From NCBI GenBank assembly GCA_038380435.1, contig JAWZYU010000018.1:52725751-52789750 (forward strand): DNA of 64,000 nt, given 5' to 3'. The notes beneath the pieces were generated by a model, which ran no database searches, was not told where the DNA came from, and worked only from the letters and a program-made list of their open reading frames with translations. Below, piece after piece: positions 21,712 to 33,086 of this stretch. How positions within the stretch are numbered: the first letter of the stretch is position 1; every line of letters begins with the position of its first letter. A program made the position numbers and the translations under genes. Source of the DNA: Ryuthela nishihirai. Taxonomy: Eukaryota; Arthropoda; Arachnida; Araneae; Heptathelidae.

Positions 21712-22590
21712 GGGAAGGGGATTGGCTCAGTCGATAGCGCAGTAGGCTCGTAATGTATGTCCAAGTCTATTCTACCAAGTTTGAGTCCCAACTGTGCTTG
21801 CGCTAAGAAGTTCTCCGCTAACCTGTCTTCTATCGTTGGGGAAAAAGGGAACACCGTTGGGCTTTAGAAGGCCCATCGTCCGTCGGAATGAAAGTTTAGC
21901 AATGACCCTCGTGCACGTTAACCCTTTCAGGACCATAAGATTTCTAAGAGTAAATATTAGTATGTAACTGTTTATTTTAGTTTGTTTAGACGTAAAATAA
22001 ATAAAAATCATAAGAAAAATACATAAAAATGTGTAGTTTTTTGGAATTTTATGGGAAATATTTTTCCCAATGGACTATAAAGGTAACACAAATTATAGTT
22101 AGGCTTATTATGCAATGTCTTTTATTTATTGGTTTATTAGAACAAAATGTTAACTAAAATAATACAAAATTATGAAATAAAATTACTATACAAAATGATG
22201 TGCTAATTATGATATTCGGCGAAGCAATTTCTTTTGGTTGTGAGGCAAAGATGGACATTGCACATAGTACATATATTATGCGTCCTGACAGTTTTGTTTT
22301 TGTTTTCTAAACGTTCCCGTTTACGCAATTGCGTTCGGCATACGTTCTATTTTGATATTCTGTATAAAAAATGCAGATAAGGTTATAATTAAATACGACA
22401 ATCACCAATTTTAAAATGGGAAAAATGTTTCCCTTAGTCGTGAAAGGGTTAAAGAACACTCTGGGTCGCCTAGGCGGGAGGTTCTGTCTTCTAATAGCTG
22501 CTTAGTGGATCCTCTTCCACAACCTTCTCTGACCTAGCCATTTAGCTCATTGTGTGCAAAAAAGACGCTCAGAATGAAAATCCAATCAAA
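21712..22590 (+). mobile_element. Older SINE-B, split by a nested insertion
   Basis: The left part (21712-21921) has a diverged head (TTGGCTCAGTCGATAGCGCA, GTTTGAGTCCCAACTG) and central domain up to GTGCACGTTAA. The right part (22449-22590) resumes at TTAAAGAACACTCTGGGTCG and runs to GCTCAGAATGAAAATCCAA. The two parts join cleanly once the 527-bp piggyBac-type element and one TTAA are set aside. Confidence 0.9.
21922..22448. mobile_element. piggyBac-type MITE nested in SINE-B
   Basis: Flanked by TTAA on both sides (21918-21921 and 22449-22452), the piggyBac target duplication. Ends are CCCTTTCAGGAC and (reverse complement) CCCTTTCACGAC, 11 of 12 matching. An internal block near 22050 (ATGGGAAATATTTTTCCC) resembles the block next to the right end (ATGGGAAAAATGTTTCCC) in direct orientation. 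527 bp, no transposase, so non-autonomous. Confidence 0.92.
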
Positions 22591-23499
22591 CTTTGATTTG
22601 TCATATCTACCTGCAAACAGAATGGCAGATGATATGGAGTTATACACAGTTTTCCTAAAGAGGGGTCGCAAAAGAATATAGATGACTAATAATATCAGAC
22701 AGAAGCGTATTAGAATTAGCCTTCAATGGAACAACTATTGATCATGGCAGATTTACTTTGGGAACTAAATTGCGCGATCTGGATGATCATTTGCATCCTT
22801 CGGTTGCTTGAAGGTTTTATATGAACGTGTATATATGGGTAACGCTGAAACTTTGGTAGAATAATCAGTAAGTATTTGTAGTTTATGCTTTTGTTATTTT
22901 TTTTTGGCAATGCTTAGTAATGTTAAATATTTCCCAAGAAGAGTGAAGAAGTAAGATTAAATCTTAAAGTGGCAGATTTAAGAAGTGAATTCCACGAATG
23001 CTGGAAAATTAAATTGAGAAATGAATGAAGGAGATTGAGAAGCCATCAAACTGAAGTGTGTGTGTTTGGGGGGGGGGAGGTGCTTTCTATTCTCTAAAAA
23101 AGGGATAAAATTAATATCTCAAAAATTTAAAAGGATCGAAATCCATTAAAAAGTGGAAAATCTCAAAATCAGATTTTAACTTAAGGTAAAATCGGTTCAT
23201 TTCAGTTACAGAGTTTGAGCAAATTAGTGAAGATTGCTATATATATATCCATCTCACATCTTCAATTAACAGCTATAGTTCATCAGATAGATCTGCATTG
23301 TATATATTTCTTGTTTCATCACTATAAGAATTTGTGAGGGAAATAGACTGTTAATGAAAGGTAAGAAATGAATGAATATGTTAAAATAATGAAAAATAAT
23401 GAACTAGGATAAAGTTTAACTATCAAGGGAAAAATTGCTCTTATAATTTATAATAGTAAATGATATGACCATGATACTTTATTAATTATTCTTAACAAT
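22591..23499. other. AT-rich sequence, nothing recognised
   Basis: Presumed intron. A G-rich run lies near 23070. No gene recognised. Confidence 0.45.
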
Positions 23500-23665
23500 T
23501 TCTCCTCTCGCCCTCACGTTTGGTCTTGGGTGGAAAGGGAACACAATTGGCCTTGAAAAAACTGACGTCCTTCTCATAGGACTTTGTGTTTCTGTATGGG
23601 GTAGCACAAAACACTGTGCATGCTCTGAAAAATACGCTGAATGGCTACAAAAAAGGGTTCCATAT
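23500..23665 (+). repeat. Degenerate SINE-B middle part
   Basis: CGCCCTCACGTTTGGTCTTGGGTGGAAAGGGAACACAATTGGCCTTG, GACGTCC, GTGCATGCTCTGAAAAATACGCTGAATGGC follow the order of the consensus central domain, heavily diverged. Confidence 0.65.
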
Positions 23666-23692
23666 ATGTTTGATAGCTATCCAATGAATTTC

Positions 23693-23740
23693 CTTATTCA
23701 AACTGTCGTGAATTGACTTATTCACAACAGTTTGAATGAG
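23693..23740. repeat. 48-bp hairpin sequence
   Basis: Arms 23693-23713 and 23720-23740 (ATTCAAACTGT..GTGAAT against ATTCAC..ACAGTTTGAAT) with a 6-base spacer and only a few mismatches. Confidence 0.75.
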
Positions 23741-23913
23741 TTGACACAACAGTTGAGTGACCTGACTAATTAAATAATTTTTCAGTAAACAATGTCTGGT
23801 GTGTAATGTCAGCATTTTGTTTCAAACTCATTTTTTTAAATGTTTTTCCAAAACGGAGGAGTATTCATGAAAGGTATTTTTCTTTACTGATTTATATTTT
23901 TTTATTTTACAAT

Positions 23914-24118
23914 CCCAGTGATCGAGAGGTTATCTTACGGATCAAAGGTACCTGGGTTCGATCAAAGGTATCTAGGATCAAAGATACCAAATAAGCGTGA
24001 ATGTTTCTAGTGGTGTCTTTCAAATTGGTATCGCCTTCTTCACAAACCTCTATGGCTTATTATACAGACATCCTCCTGTCAAAATTTTATAGCAAGCATC
24101 TGCTTGAGGGATATATTT
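23914..24118 (+). repeat. Degenerate SINE-A
   Basis: AGTGATCGAGAGGTTATC, GGTACCTGGGTTCGATC, then a local repeat of ATCAAAGGTA.CTGGG-type blocks, followed by CTTCTTCACAAACCTCTATGGC and CAAGCATCTGCTTGAGGG. The B-box region appears locally triplicated. Confidence 0.75.
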
Positions 24119-25973
24119 TATTTTAGGAGCTAGTGCAATTCCAACAAAGCTATGATTTGTGACACTAACAGGTTCAGATATCTTTAACAAATTGTTTGTT
24201 TTTTCTAATTACTATGTTGATTATCCTAATAAGCGTTCTTTCCTTTAATACTGTAATACTAAGAAACAAATTACGTTTTTCTTTCTTAAAGAACTGTGTA
24301 ATTTTTTCCCCTTTTTTTATCCGTTTAGAATGACAAATAGAAAGATTATGCGGTAACTCTACACCAACAGAGAATTTTTTGGGAGAGTGTCGCTAAAATA
24401 ATCTTAAAGCAATCTTCTTTGCTTTTGCAGTGATCATAAAACATTACTATCAGCATTACGACCTAGCTATCGTTCCTGAATTAGACATTGGATTTTTAAG
24501 ATATCAAAGCTTAAATGTTATATTCTTGTTTGATCATTAGTATTCGGTACAAGCTATAAAAGCTCATGAACTTTCTCAGTGATTTCTGTATCATGGCTGC
24601 TTTAAATAATATACAAGATATTCCAATAGTCAAAACACAAAGGGAAGATTTAATACCTGCTTAAATAAATGATATGAAACGTTTATTTTAATTTAAACAT
24701 ATTGCATTTCATATTTCTACCTTACACATATTGCAAAATGGGAATTGAAAACCTCAAATCTTAACAATTATTACAAAACATTCGTTACAAGAGTTTTCTA
24801 GGAGAGCATTTAGGTTTTAAAAAAAAAGTATTTGACTTCATCACCAAAGATGTTAAAATCCTGAAACTTAATTCCAAGGACATTATTGAATGCAGTGGTT
24901 GGTTATCATTAGTTTTGAGCATTTCGATGTTTACGACAAATTAATTTATGCAGTCAAATAAAACTTTTATGCAAAACAAAGACACTACATGTATATAGTT
25001 TTTCTAACAACCTGCATGCTTCCATTTAACAAATCTTTATAATTATTCTTATGCAAAATTTATAGTCCATTGATAGAAAAAAAACTTCCTCGCGTAAGCT
25101 GAAGCTCTGACCTTGAAAGTTTCACCTTCATTGACTCCTTGACAGAAATTCTACCTTTGAACCAACGTCTGGAACCTATCAACTTGTAATCATGTTATTG
25201 GATTTTTATCTCCCATATCGCAAACAACTCTGTATTATCTAAATTATTGGTCGATAAAATCAAGTCTTCTTCACCTTGAAATGTTATTGAAGAATTCAAA
25301 TTTAAAATTCAGTCCAGAATTGATGTAAATGTTATTTTCATAGTTGAATCAGTACGACCTAAAAATGAAATCAAAATACCTTTTGTTATAAGAATTTAAG
25401 CTTCGTGGAAGCTACCCAAAGATGCCCAATAAATTAACGTACTTGTCGGTGGAACATTAGAATTCCATTAAAGTATGAATGTCTGTATTTGAATCTGTAT
25501 CTTAAAAGTGGAGTTTCAGTTTCCTTACATGTCCTTTCTATGATGCGTTGACAGCCTCTCATCAGGAGTTCCTGAACACCTGAACTCCTACTGTAATTAG
25601 TGACTGACTGATAGCTTAATATTTTTGTGTTGTAACTAGATTTTTTTGCTACCATTAAGATACATTTTGTGGGAAATTTTTTCATACTGTTTGACTGCAA
25701 TGATCGTGTTTTGACCTCAAGTTTCGAGAAATCGTAAATTGTCGCAATATATTTATTAGATTGCGTAAAACGAAAAAAAGTTATGGAAATTTCTAAAACT
25801 GATATAAGTAATTGTGGTTATTTATTATTTTTGATATTTTATTATTGTTCTTGAGAAAACCCTTTGTTAGAACATGTGTCCTTCCTTTTACTTTTCAGCT
25901 AAAATGTATATTTTTTAAAACTTTGGTAACTGAAATTGATAGCCTTCCTGCGCTGTGATTAATTATTCGTCAA
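24119..25973. other. AT-rich sequence, nothing recognised
   Basis: About 1.9 kb of presumed intron. The 88-residue minus-strand frame at 25434-25700 matches no family I know. Confidence 0.45.
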
Positions 25974-26150
25974 GCTGTTGGCGTGATTAGTTTCGGAGCA
26001 AAAGGATCCAAGTTCGAATCTTGATAATGTATGAATATTTATTTCTTGTTTTTCTGTGAAGATCTTGCTTTTCTCACAATCTTTTCTATGACATATTGAC
26101 AAGTCCTGACAAATGACCATGACAGAAGAACTGCTTAGTGCATATTATTT
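25974..26150 (+). repeat. Degenerate SINE-A
   Basis: GTTGGCGTGATTAGTTTCGG, AAAAGGATCCAAGTTCGAATC, TTTTCTGTGAAGATCTTGC and GAACTGCTTAGTGCATATT keep the consensus order, with many changes. Confidence 0.65.
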
Positions 26151-28110
26151 TTGCTTAAAGTAAAAGCAACTTTTCTTCCATATTTAGAGAGAAATCTGTA
26201 CACACATTATCCTCCCTCCTGTAATAATTATTTTTTGCTTTTCACGTTTTCTCTTCAGTTAAATTGAAGATGATACATTTCTAATGAAACCAATTACACA
26301 ATTTTTTAAATAAAACACATAACGCTAATATTCAATGACTGCATTTTTATGATGGCTTCAAATAATAATAATTATTTATTTCGCAAGAAAGAAGTATTTT
26401 ATTAGTATTCATATAATTTCCAAATAAACAACTTGAAAATAAACAACTTCAGTTACATACTTTTACGTTACTATCTATTTCAATCAGAGAAAAGTCATAG
26501 AATCAAACCAATGACATTAGCCTATTTCTGTTGACGAATCAGTACATAGAGTCTCTCAAAACATCCTTCTGCACAGAAATGACCACTAGGGTTGCTCGGT
26601 GATTTTGAGGTGATTCTCCTGAAATCGCCAGTCCCCTAATCCCTCCACGTAATTGGACAACTGTAAACCAATAGGAAGAGCTACTAGAGTAACTGTTTAA
26701 CCTTCAGTGCAAGAGCAAAGAAGGGGAAATACTGTAGTTTTATTGAATTGAATTGAATAAGTTTATTTCACCCAAACTTACATATATTGGTAGATAAAAC
26801 ACAGACAAGTTCACAGGAGAAAAAAGAGAACATAATAAGCCGTAGCTTTTGAATAAATGTTTCCTGAAATACACTGGAGTAACCATTCTTCGCATATTAT
26901 AATGCAGTTGAAGAAACAACATGCAATATTATATATTTATTTAAGTCATTATTTGTTTGATCACATTTTTCTTGTGTATGCTGTGGATTGTTGAATGAGA
27001 GGAAAAAAGACGCTGTTCACAATTGTTGGTTGCTTTTTAAAGAGATTATATTAACGAAGCGTAATGTACTGCGCAGTTACGAGTTAACTTGATCAGTTTA
27101 TGAAGTTTTCTTCATCTGCTCAGTTTCTTGTTTGCTAAATTATAGCATAAGAAGATATCAAAAAATTTCAAATTGTATTTTTTGTTAGAATTGATGGCAT
27201 AAATCTTTTAAAGTTTTCAAAAATATTTTTTTTTCGTTTCCAACATAAAGAAGGACTGATAAGTGTTCTAGAAACTAGTCCTAGTACAGAAACATGTCAT
27301 TCTAAAATGCAAGTCATTGCTGATCACACCTTCAGTTAGATCTAACACAACATACTCGTACAAAGTTGACCTGCTGGGACAGTAACTATCTCCCTAACCG
27401 CAATTAAAGTTAACGCTAAGCTATTATTAATGTGTTTCATTTAAAACCAAAAATTATGCTACATATTATCCTATATATTTTTAATATTTGAATCAATTGT
27501 ATATTATTTTGGTAACAATTAAATCATGAGTTCAAGTTAAATATTCGATACTGTGAATTGTTTGTCATTAGTAAGGACCGTTCCCTCAGTTTCTTTTGGA
27601 AGTAAATGTTTGAGAATTGCATGTTTTCTTTAATGAAGGACTATGAAATTTTTAAGTGACGAAAATTATGCATAGCATACAGACAACAGTGTAACATACG
27701 GTACTGTCATATCTATATACAACATTGGCCTGAAGTGTGCAGCATAGTTTTGTTTGCTTCATTTAACAACTTTATAATGGAAGTATAAATTACAAAAAGA
27801 GCCATTTGTCTATTAGAGGAAAAAAAAAATGGTCAAAAATCCATTAGGAAATTGGCCGGTAGCTTTATATCTTAAAACTTCAATAGATCAACAGGAAATA
27901 ACCCATCAATGGTTGAAGAGATTGTTTCTTATATATGTGTTTTTTATATGCATTTCTTTTCTCCTAACAGACTTGACAACGTTTATTATTACCTCCCAGT
28001 CCCAAATTTAGATTTTAAATTGATTCATTGGGTTGGTAACAAATTTCCAATCTAATGAAAATATATATTTCCATTGTAGTGGAAAATTCTCTTGATGGCT
28101 AAGACAGACT
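26151..28110. other. AT-rich sequence, nothing recognised
   Basis: About 2 kb of presumed intron with no supported gene. 26570-26720 is slightly less AT-rich. Confidence 0.45.
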
Positions 28111-28223
28111 AGAGTTTTTCAAACTTTTTTCTTGGAAGGCCCCTTAAAAAGTATAGCATTTTCCAAAGCCATTTTCCAAACCCTGAAAAATCCATAATAA
28201 CGGCTCATAGTTTGAAAAACCCT
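28111..28223. mobile_element. Short hAT-like MITE
   Basis: Ends are AGAGTTTTTCAAACTTTTTT and (reverse complement of the right end) AGGGTTTTTCAAACTATGAG, close to the hAT-type end at 62879. I could not confirm an 8-bp target duplication. Confidence 0.6.
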
Positions 28224-28369
28224 GTCCAGGCGATATTAGGAAAACTTTAGTAAGAAATAGTAAAGCAAAAGTCTAAAATCTACCCATATTTAGTTTTTAC
28301 TGTATTATTTTTCCTCTGAGCGGAATTTTTTGGTATGTAACAGCTCTTAGAAATCAGATGAAACCTGAT

Positions 28370-28578
28370 CTTCAAGGCCATTCAACATCTTTTTAGCGTG
28401 TACAAACAAAAGTGCCACGATTTAACACCCCATCCGACGGACGCCATTTCCAAGTCCATCGATGTTTCCTTTCTCACCAAGGGTAGAGTGGGAGTTAGAG
28501 GAAATAGTTCAAAGCAGGCACAGTTGGGAGACTCGAATCTGGGAACTACCTTATCGTCTCCGTTAATCCCTTCCTCGT
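28370..28578 (-). repeat. Degenerate SINE-B, minus strand
   Basis: The + strand reads the SINE-B backwards: GGCCATTCAACATCTTTTTAGCGTG, CCATCCGACGGACG, CCAAGTCCATCGATG, CACAGTTGGGAGACTCGAATC and GGGAACTAC. The part 5' to the central domain, including the head, is retained. Confidence 0.8.
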
Positions 28579-29040
28579 ACCCATAAGAAAATAGTGACTT
28601 GTTTCACGCTGGAGCTTAAACTACACATATTGAGAAATCATAATAAGATATAAACTTAATATTAAGTACACCTTTCTCTGTGAATTCTCGTTGGGAAAAC
28701 TTCTGAAATATTTCCAATTTGACTTTAATTGGAATACGCATAAGACACGCTTTCCTTAACAACACAACCATAACTATTAAACGAGAGAAATGTTACATGC
28801 TAGGGAATTCGTTCCACGATTTATCGATAAAAAGGAAACCGTTTTGAGCTCGAACTGAGGTGAACGATATTAGGCACATGGTGATAACGGGCGCAGGCCT
28901 CCTAACGTTAAAATTTTGAATTAAGCTTATAAACAAACGTGATCTGCGAAGGAGAATAGTAGTTGGAATCTGTAATAGCCAGTAAAGTGTTAAATATTGG
29001 AGCATATGAGAAATAGGAGAAATCAATTTCATATTGTTTG

Positions 29041-29150
29041 CTGTAGGTCCTCTTCTTCCAACCTTCTCTGAACTCTTGGGATCCTTGTGACCTAGATATT
29101 TAGCCCATTGTGTACAAAAAAGTGCCTTCGAAAAGAAAAATAACCTACCT
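29041..29150 (+). repeat. SINE-B 3' end remnant
   Basis: GGTCCTCTTCTTCCAACCTTCTCTGAACTC, GGGATCCTTGTGACCTAGATATTTAGCCCATTGTGTACAAAAAAGTGCC, then GAAAAATAACCTACC. Clear 3' part only. Confidence 0.85.
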
Positions 29151-29940
29151 CATAAGATATATCTTTTTACGTGTCCCAAACTTATGTAGCCGACTAACGA
29201 ATGCCTCGCAAGCGATGCGTTCCCAACCTCTGTTGTATAGATTTTTAGAATGTGGCATTTGATCGACTGTTTGACATCAACGTGAATAAGCAAATTTTAC
29301 ATGAATAGAATATTTTTAAACGATGCTTTTGTAAGATTATTATTAAATTGTAGTTGAATTAATTAATTTCTTTATATCCATTTTCTGATGAACTATGAAG
29401 GTTTTTTTTTTATAAATTTTAGATGTCGTGTATTTCTCTAGAAAGTTACAGTGTATATGATATAAGATTTTGTTTTCCCATTATTTCTGAGACAATACCC
29501 AATGAATAATGTCAAGAAAGCTATTTTTTATCGATCCTTTCACAGAAAGCTTAGCAGTGCTTATTCACTTGAACATGTTTTCACATGGCTTGTTTCAACA
29601 TCAAAAATCACCTGGAGACATCCACTGAAGTTCTGTGCAGTTGCACCTGGTATTTCTTGACGGATAGTCTCCCTCAGTATTCTGAATTCTGTTTTTATTA
29701 ATTCTTCAACTGCTTGCAACTTGTGCCTTTAAATAATGGTTTCTAGAAAATGAAAACAGGAGGATCATCAAGAGAGCAGTAAGGTGCTTTGCGAAAGTTC
29801 CACTGCATTTACTCTTAGTTTTTGTTGGTCCAACTGTGACTCAACAAAAATTAATTTTGTGTTTGCATCACAAATGAAGCACTGTATAATAAAGCACAAT
29901 TATTTGTGAATGGTTTCCATGCGTAAATACTTTAAATAAA

Positions 29941-30013
29941 TAAATAAATACCTCCTCAAGCAGCTGCTTGCCACAGAGGTCTGACAGGAGCCTGTCAGTT
30001 TATATGCCACAGT
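29941..30013 (-). mobile_element. SINE-A, 3' end only
   Basis: 5'-truncated copy keeping CCTCCTCAAGCAGCTGCTTG, the CTGACAGG inverted repeat and TTTATATGCCACAGT, preceded by an AAATAAATAAATA tail. Confidence 0.9.
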
Positions 30014-30429
30014 TTAGTGTTTTTAATATTTCAGTTTTAATTTTTGTTGAAGTTATGAATTTAAAAAATTACTAGTAATCTTTGTATTAAAAATTATTAA
30101 TTATATTTATATTACTTTTGATACATAGAGGGTTTGAATTTTGGGGATATGGAAGCTAATAGCTTTAGATACGAAATAGTTCCGCAACTTACCTTTTAGA
30201 TTCCACCTCGACAAATTTTGATCCCCCAAGTCTCTCCTTGGAAGCGAAAATCACCTCCTGTTAAGAATCATATTTCAAACTAATAGGCAACATATCTACA
30301 TTTTTTAATAATTTGTATCCGCAGCTTACAGGAATATTCTTCAGGTTTTCACAACCGGTATCAAGAAAGATTTCAGCTAGCTCATTTTTAAAGTTACCGT
30401 ATTATTTATATTTGAGATAGTTTTAACTA

Positions 30430-30975
30430 TGAGCTGAACTTCCGTGAGCACCGGGTTAAGCGACCAGGTCACAATGACACCAAAGGTTCAGAGATTTGGA
30501 GAAGAGTCGCACTGGACACCTGTTAGGAGAGAGATCAAATCTTGAAGTCAAGTTCATTCAGAGTGTCCTTTAATATGCACAGGAATGGCTATCCTGGACA
30601 CTTGTTAGGAGAGAGATGAAATCCTCAAGTCAAGTTTATTCAGAGTATCCTTTAACCTGCACAGGAATGGTTATCCTGGACACCCGTTAGCAGAGAGATG
30701 AAATCCTCAAGTCACGTTCATTCAGAGTGTTCTTTAACGTGCACAGGAATGATTATCCTGGGCACCAGACATCTGCTAACCCCACTGGGTTAGCAGAGAG
30801 ATGAAATCCTGAACACGGGGCCACTGCTTAATGCTCCATCAGAAGGATTGCGTCCTTTCTAATCCCATCGCTATCCCATTTCTCACCGAAGTCAGGGTAA
30901 TAATTCTCAACACTGGTACCGTTAGTACTCGAACCTGGGAACTGCAGAATACGAACCCTGAGAGCTACATGCAGA
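30430..30975 (-). repeat. SINE-B-derived repeat with 82-bp tandem expansion
   Basis: The outer parts match a minus-strand SINE-B: CCAGGTCACAATGACACC and GGTTCAGAG at one end; GGGGCCACTGCTTAATGCTCC, CTCACC and GTACTCGAACCTGGGAACT at the other. Between them an 82-bp unit beginning CTGGACACcTGTTAG starts at 30512, 30594 and 30676, with a partial fourth at 30758. Each unit contains ATGAAATCCTCAAGTCA-like and TTTAACGTGCACAGGAATGG-like blocks, i.e. the GTGCACGTTAAAGAACAC zone of SINE-B in reverse. Confidence 0.8.
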
Positions 30976-31373
30976 ACCAATCTCCATCTGTTTGAGTCCA
31001 CCTTGATGCTATATATAAGTAGGTTTAGATGTTTTTGCCTATTATCTTAGTAAAAAGATTGTTTCCAGTTATTGATATTTGTAAGTATTCTTTTTGTACT
31101 GGTGTCAAAATAAAAGCATTATGAATTGTACCCAATGATTTAGTAGTTTTCAGGACGCTATAATGTTGAAGTCTTATATTTATCTCTGAGCTTTAGTTTC
31201 CGATGTTTACTATTCTCAACAAATCCTTTTCATATCGCAAATTCAGTTTTGGTTCTGCTGATTGGAAATGAGCAATCCACTTTTAACTTATCTGTGGAAA
31301 AGGAAATATTAGCACTGCTAAAGAAGGGTAACTGAATGGCAGATAGTTCCATTTGTTTTGAAGATAAACTACG

Positions 31374-31590
31374 TACTCTAAAGGTTGTGTGTTTCGAAAT
31401 CAGATATAGTACAAGACTGTGGAATGGAAAGACTCATCTATTATTGCTTTAAATGTTCGTAAACCTTCGGTCAAAAACTATCGGCGTAGATGAGCTGCAC
31501 AATAGCTGCTAGACAGACTTCTCTAAGTGTGAATAACTTAGCTATGGTGATACAAGACACCAAATATCAGACACAGCTGAACATTATTAC
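31374..31590 (+). pseudogene. Decayed let-7 locus duplicate (candidate)
   Basis: 31460-31590 matches the sequence from the let-7 3p arm onward (33070-33175). Shared blocks in the same order are TAAAC/TAACTTTCC..CGGTCA, CTATCG(G/T)CGTAGATGA, AGAC(A/T)GACTTCTCT, GATACA and ACCAAATATCAGA(C/T)ACAGCTGAA. Upstream, AGGTTGTGTGTTTCGAAAT (31382-31400) faintly resembles the let-7 5p region AGGTTGTATAGTTAGAACT. No full mature sequence or good hairpin remains, and the loop zone is about 36 nt longer. I infer an old tandem duplicate of the let-7 region, 1.6 kb upstream on the same strand, whose microRNA has decayed. A shared dispersed repeat is the main alternative. Confidence 0.5.
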
Positions 31591-31646
31591 ATTATAGACA
31601 TTTATTTACTGACGAACAGCATTTTGTAGAATTTCAGCAGCGTGCT

Positions 31647-31712
31647 CCTTGAATCAGAGTTATGCTACACTTACTCTGATTCAAGGACTACACACTAGTT
31701 TGAATCAGAGTT
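31647..31712. repeat. Inverted and direct copies of TTGAATCAGAGT
   Basis: CCTTGAATCAGAGT (31647-31660) is inverted perfectly at 31673-31686 and appears again directly at about 31698. It forms a compact hairpin between the decayed duplicate and let-7. Confidence 0.8.
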
Positions 31713-32958
31713 AAGTTTTTTTTTTCTTTTTTAGGAAAGGATTAAAGTTTTATATTGAAACTTTTCCGAAACTTTCAGCATATTATCATTATCTAAAGTT
31801 CTCTTTCATTTCGGTTCTATAGAAACATTGAAAACACTTTCTCAGGTTTAAATATAGGGCTAGATAGGCTGTGGGATTATTACCAGCAATGAGATCCATA
31901 TTTTCTCTGGGTGAAATTTGAAATCTGAAAAACATAGCTAATTTTTTATAGCTCCTTATTTTGACGTCTAATAGGTAATGAAGCATTGACTCTTTATCCT
32001 AATATTTTCTCAATGACAAGAAAGATAACAAATATTTCAAAGGAAAAATAAGTATTCAAGTTCTATTGTTCTTACTTCCTATTAAAATCTATCTGATGGA
32101 GAACCTAGTCACTCTTCCAAGTCTCAGCTCTAAAGATGCAGTGTGTCAGAGAACGTGACTACTCGTTCAACGAACGTTGACTTTCTATGAGCAAAGTTCT
32201 CATTGTCTTCGGTGAGGAAAGAAATTGCAGATTGGAAAATTTCATCCGCTAAATTAAAATCACATGCTTGGTGATTTTGAGAACAGAGTCCAACTGTCTT
32301 TTAGTAGCAGTCCATAAATCATTTATTTTGCGACTTATATACATTGTGATGCGGCTTTTAGGATATTTGAAGCCAAAAGGCACTTGGATGAAAAACAACG
32401 TATTATCATCTTTTTTCATATCCGTGTCGAAAAATACAATTAAGATTCCTTACCTAAAAAGTCCTGTTAGTCCAACTAACTGATTCGAAAACTGCAATAT
32501 ATGTTAAGCAGTCAAGAAAAGGTCAATTTTTTCCCGCAAATTTAGAGAAGATAAAATGTAATTAAATTGCTTACACGTGGGTAAAGAATATATCTCTATT
32601 CCTATAATTTTTTTATTTTTTCCATGCCAGTAATTTTTATTTTTTCTGAATGAGTGACTTCTTCGTGTCATGATAAGCATTTTTTTTCCTTCGTATATTT
32701 TTCTCTTTTCTCCTGTTAATGATTAAGATTGAAAACAATGAATTTTGTGTATTGTCCATTGTTCATTTCATTAATAGAAGAAGTTAAAGCTTCTCGTATA
32801 GTTTATACTTTGTCCAAAAATTATTGAGAATGTGCTTAACGTTTTAACTTCTTCTGTACTTTATGAAGTAATATCGAAAATAACCATTAATAATTTCAAA
32901 AACGTATATTATATAGTATATAGCTTTAATCCTTTAAAATAAGTAATTTACTTTTTAG
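31713..32958. other. Sequence upstream of let-7, nothing else recognised
   Basis: AT-rich. An acceptor-like polypyrimidine tract ending TTTACTTTTTAG lies at 32947-32958, 55 bases before mature let-7. It might mark an exon carrying the hairpin. Confidence 0.35.
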
Positions 32959-33004
32959 GTTCCCGACAGAAGAAGACATCAGCAGTAATCTTACTTGTTG
33001 TGTG

Positions 33005-33086
33005 AATCCGGAGTGAGGTAGTAGGTTGTATAGTTAGAACTACACCAAACGGGAGAACTGTACAACTTGCTAACTTTCCTCGGGTC
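33005..33086 (+). ncRNA. let-7: let-7 precursor hairpin
   Basis: Mature let-7 (5p) occupies 33014-33035, TGAGGTAGTAGGTTGTATAG followed by TT, identical over all 22 bases to the animal let-7/let-7a sequence. The 3p (star) strand lies at 33058-33079, CTGTACAACTTGCTAACTTT followed by CC, the form typical of arthropods. The two pair through CTATACAACC/GGTTGT-type complementarity around a loop of about 22 bases. Outside, CCGGAG (33008-33013) faces TCCTCGG. Let-7 represses heterochronic targets and drives larval/juvenile to adult transitions. Neighbours: mir-100 23.5 kb upstream and mir-125 18.7 kb downstream, all on the + strand. The seed GAGGTAG is intact. Hairpin ends are inferred. Confidence 0.98.
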
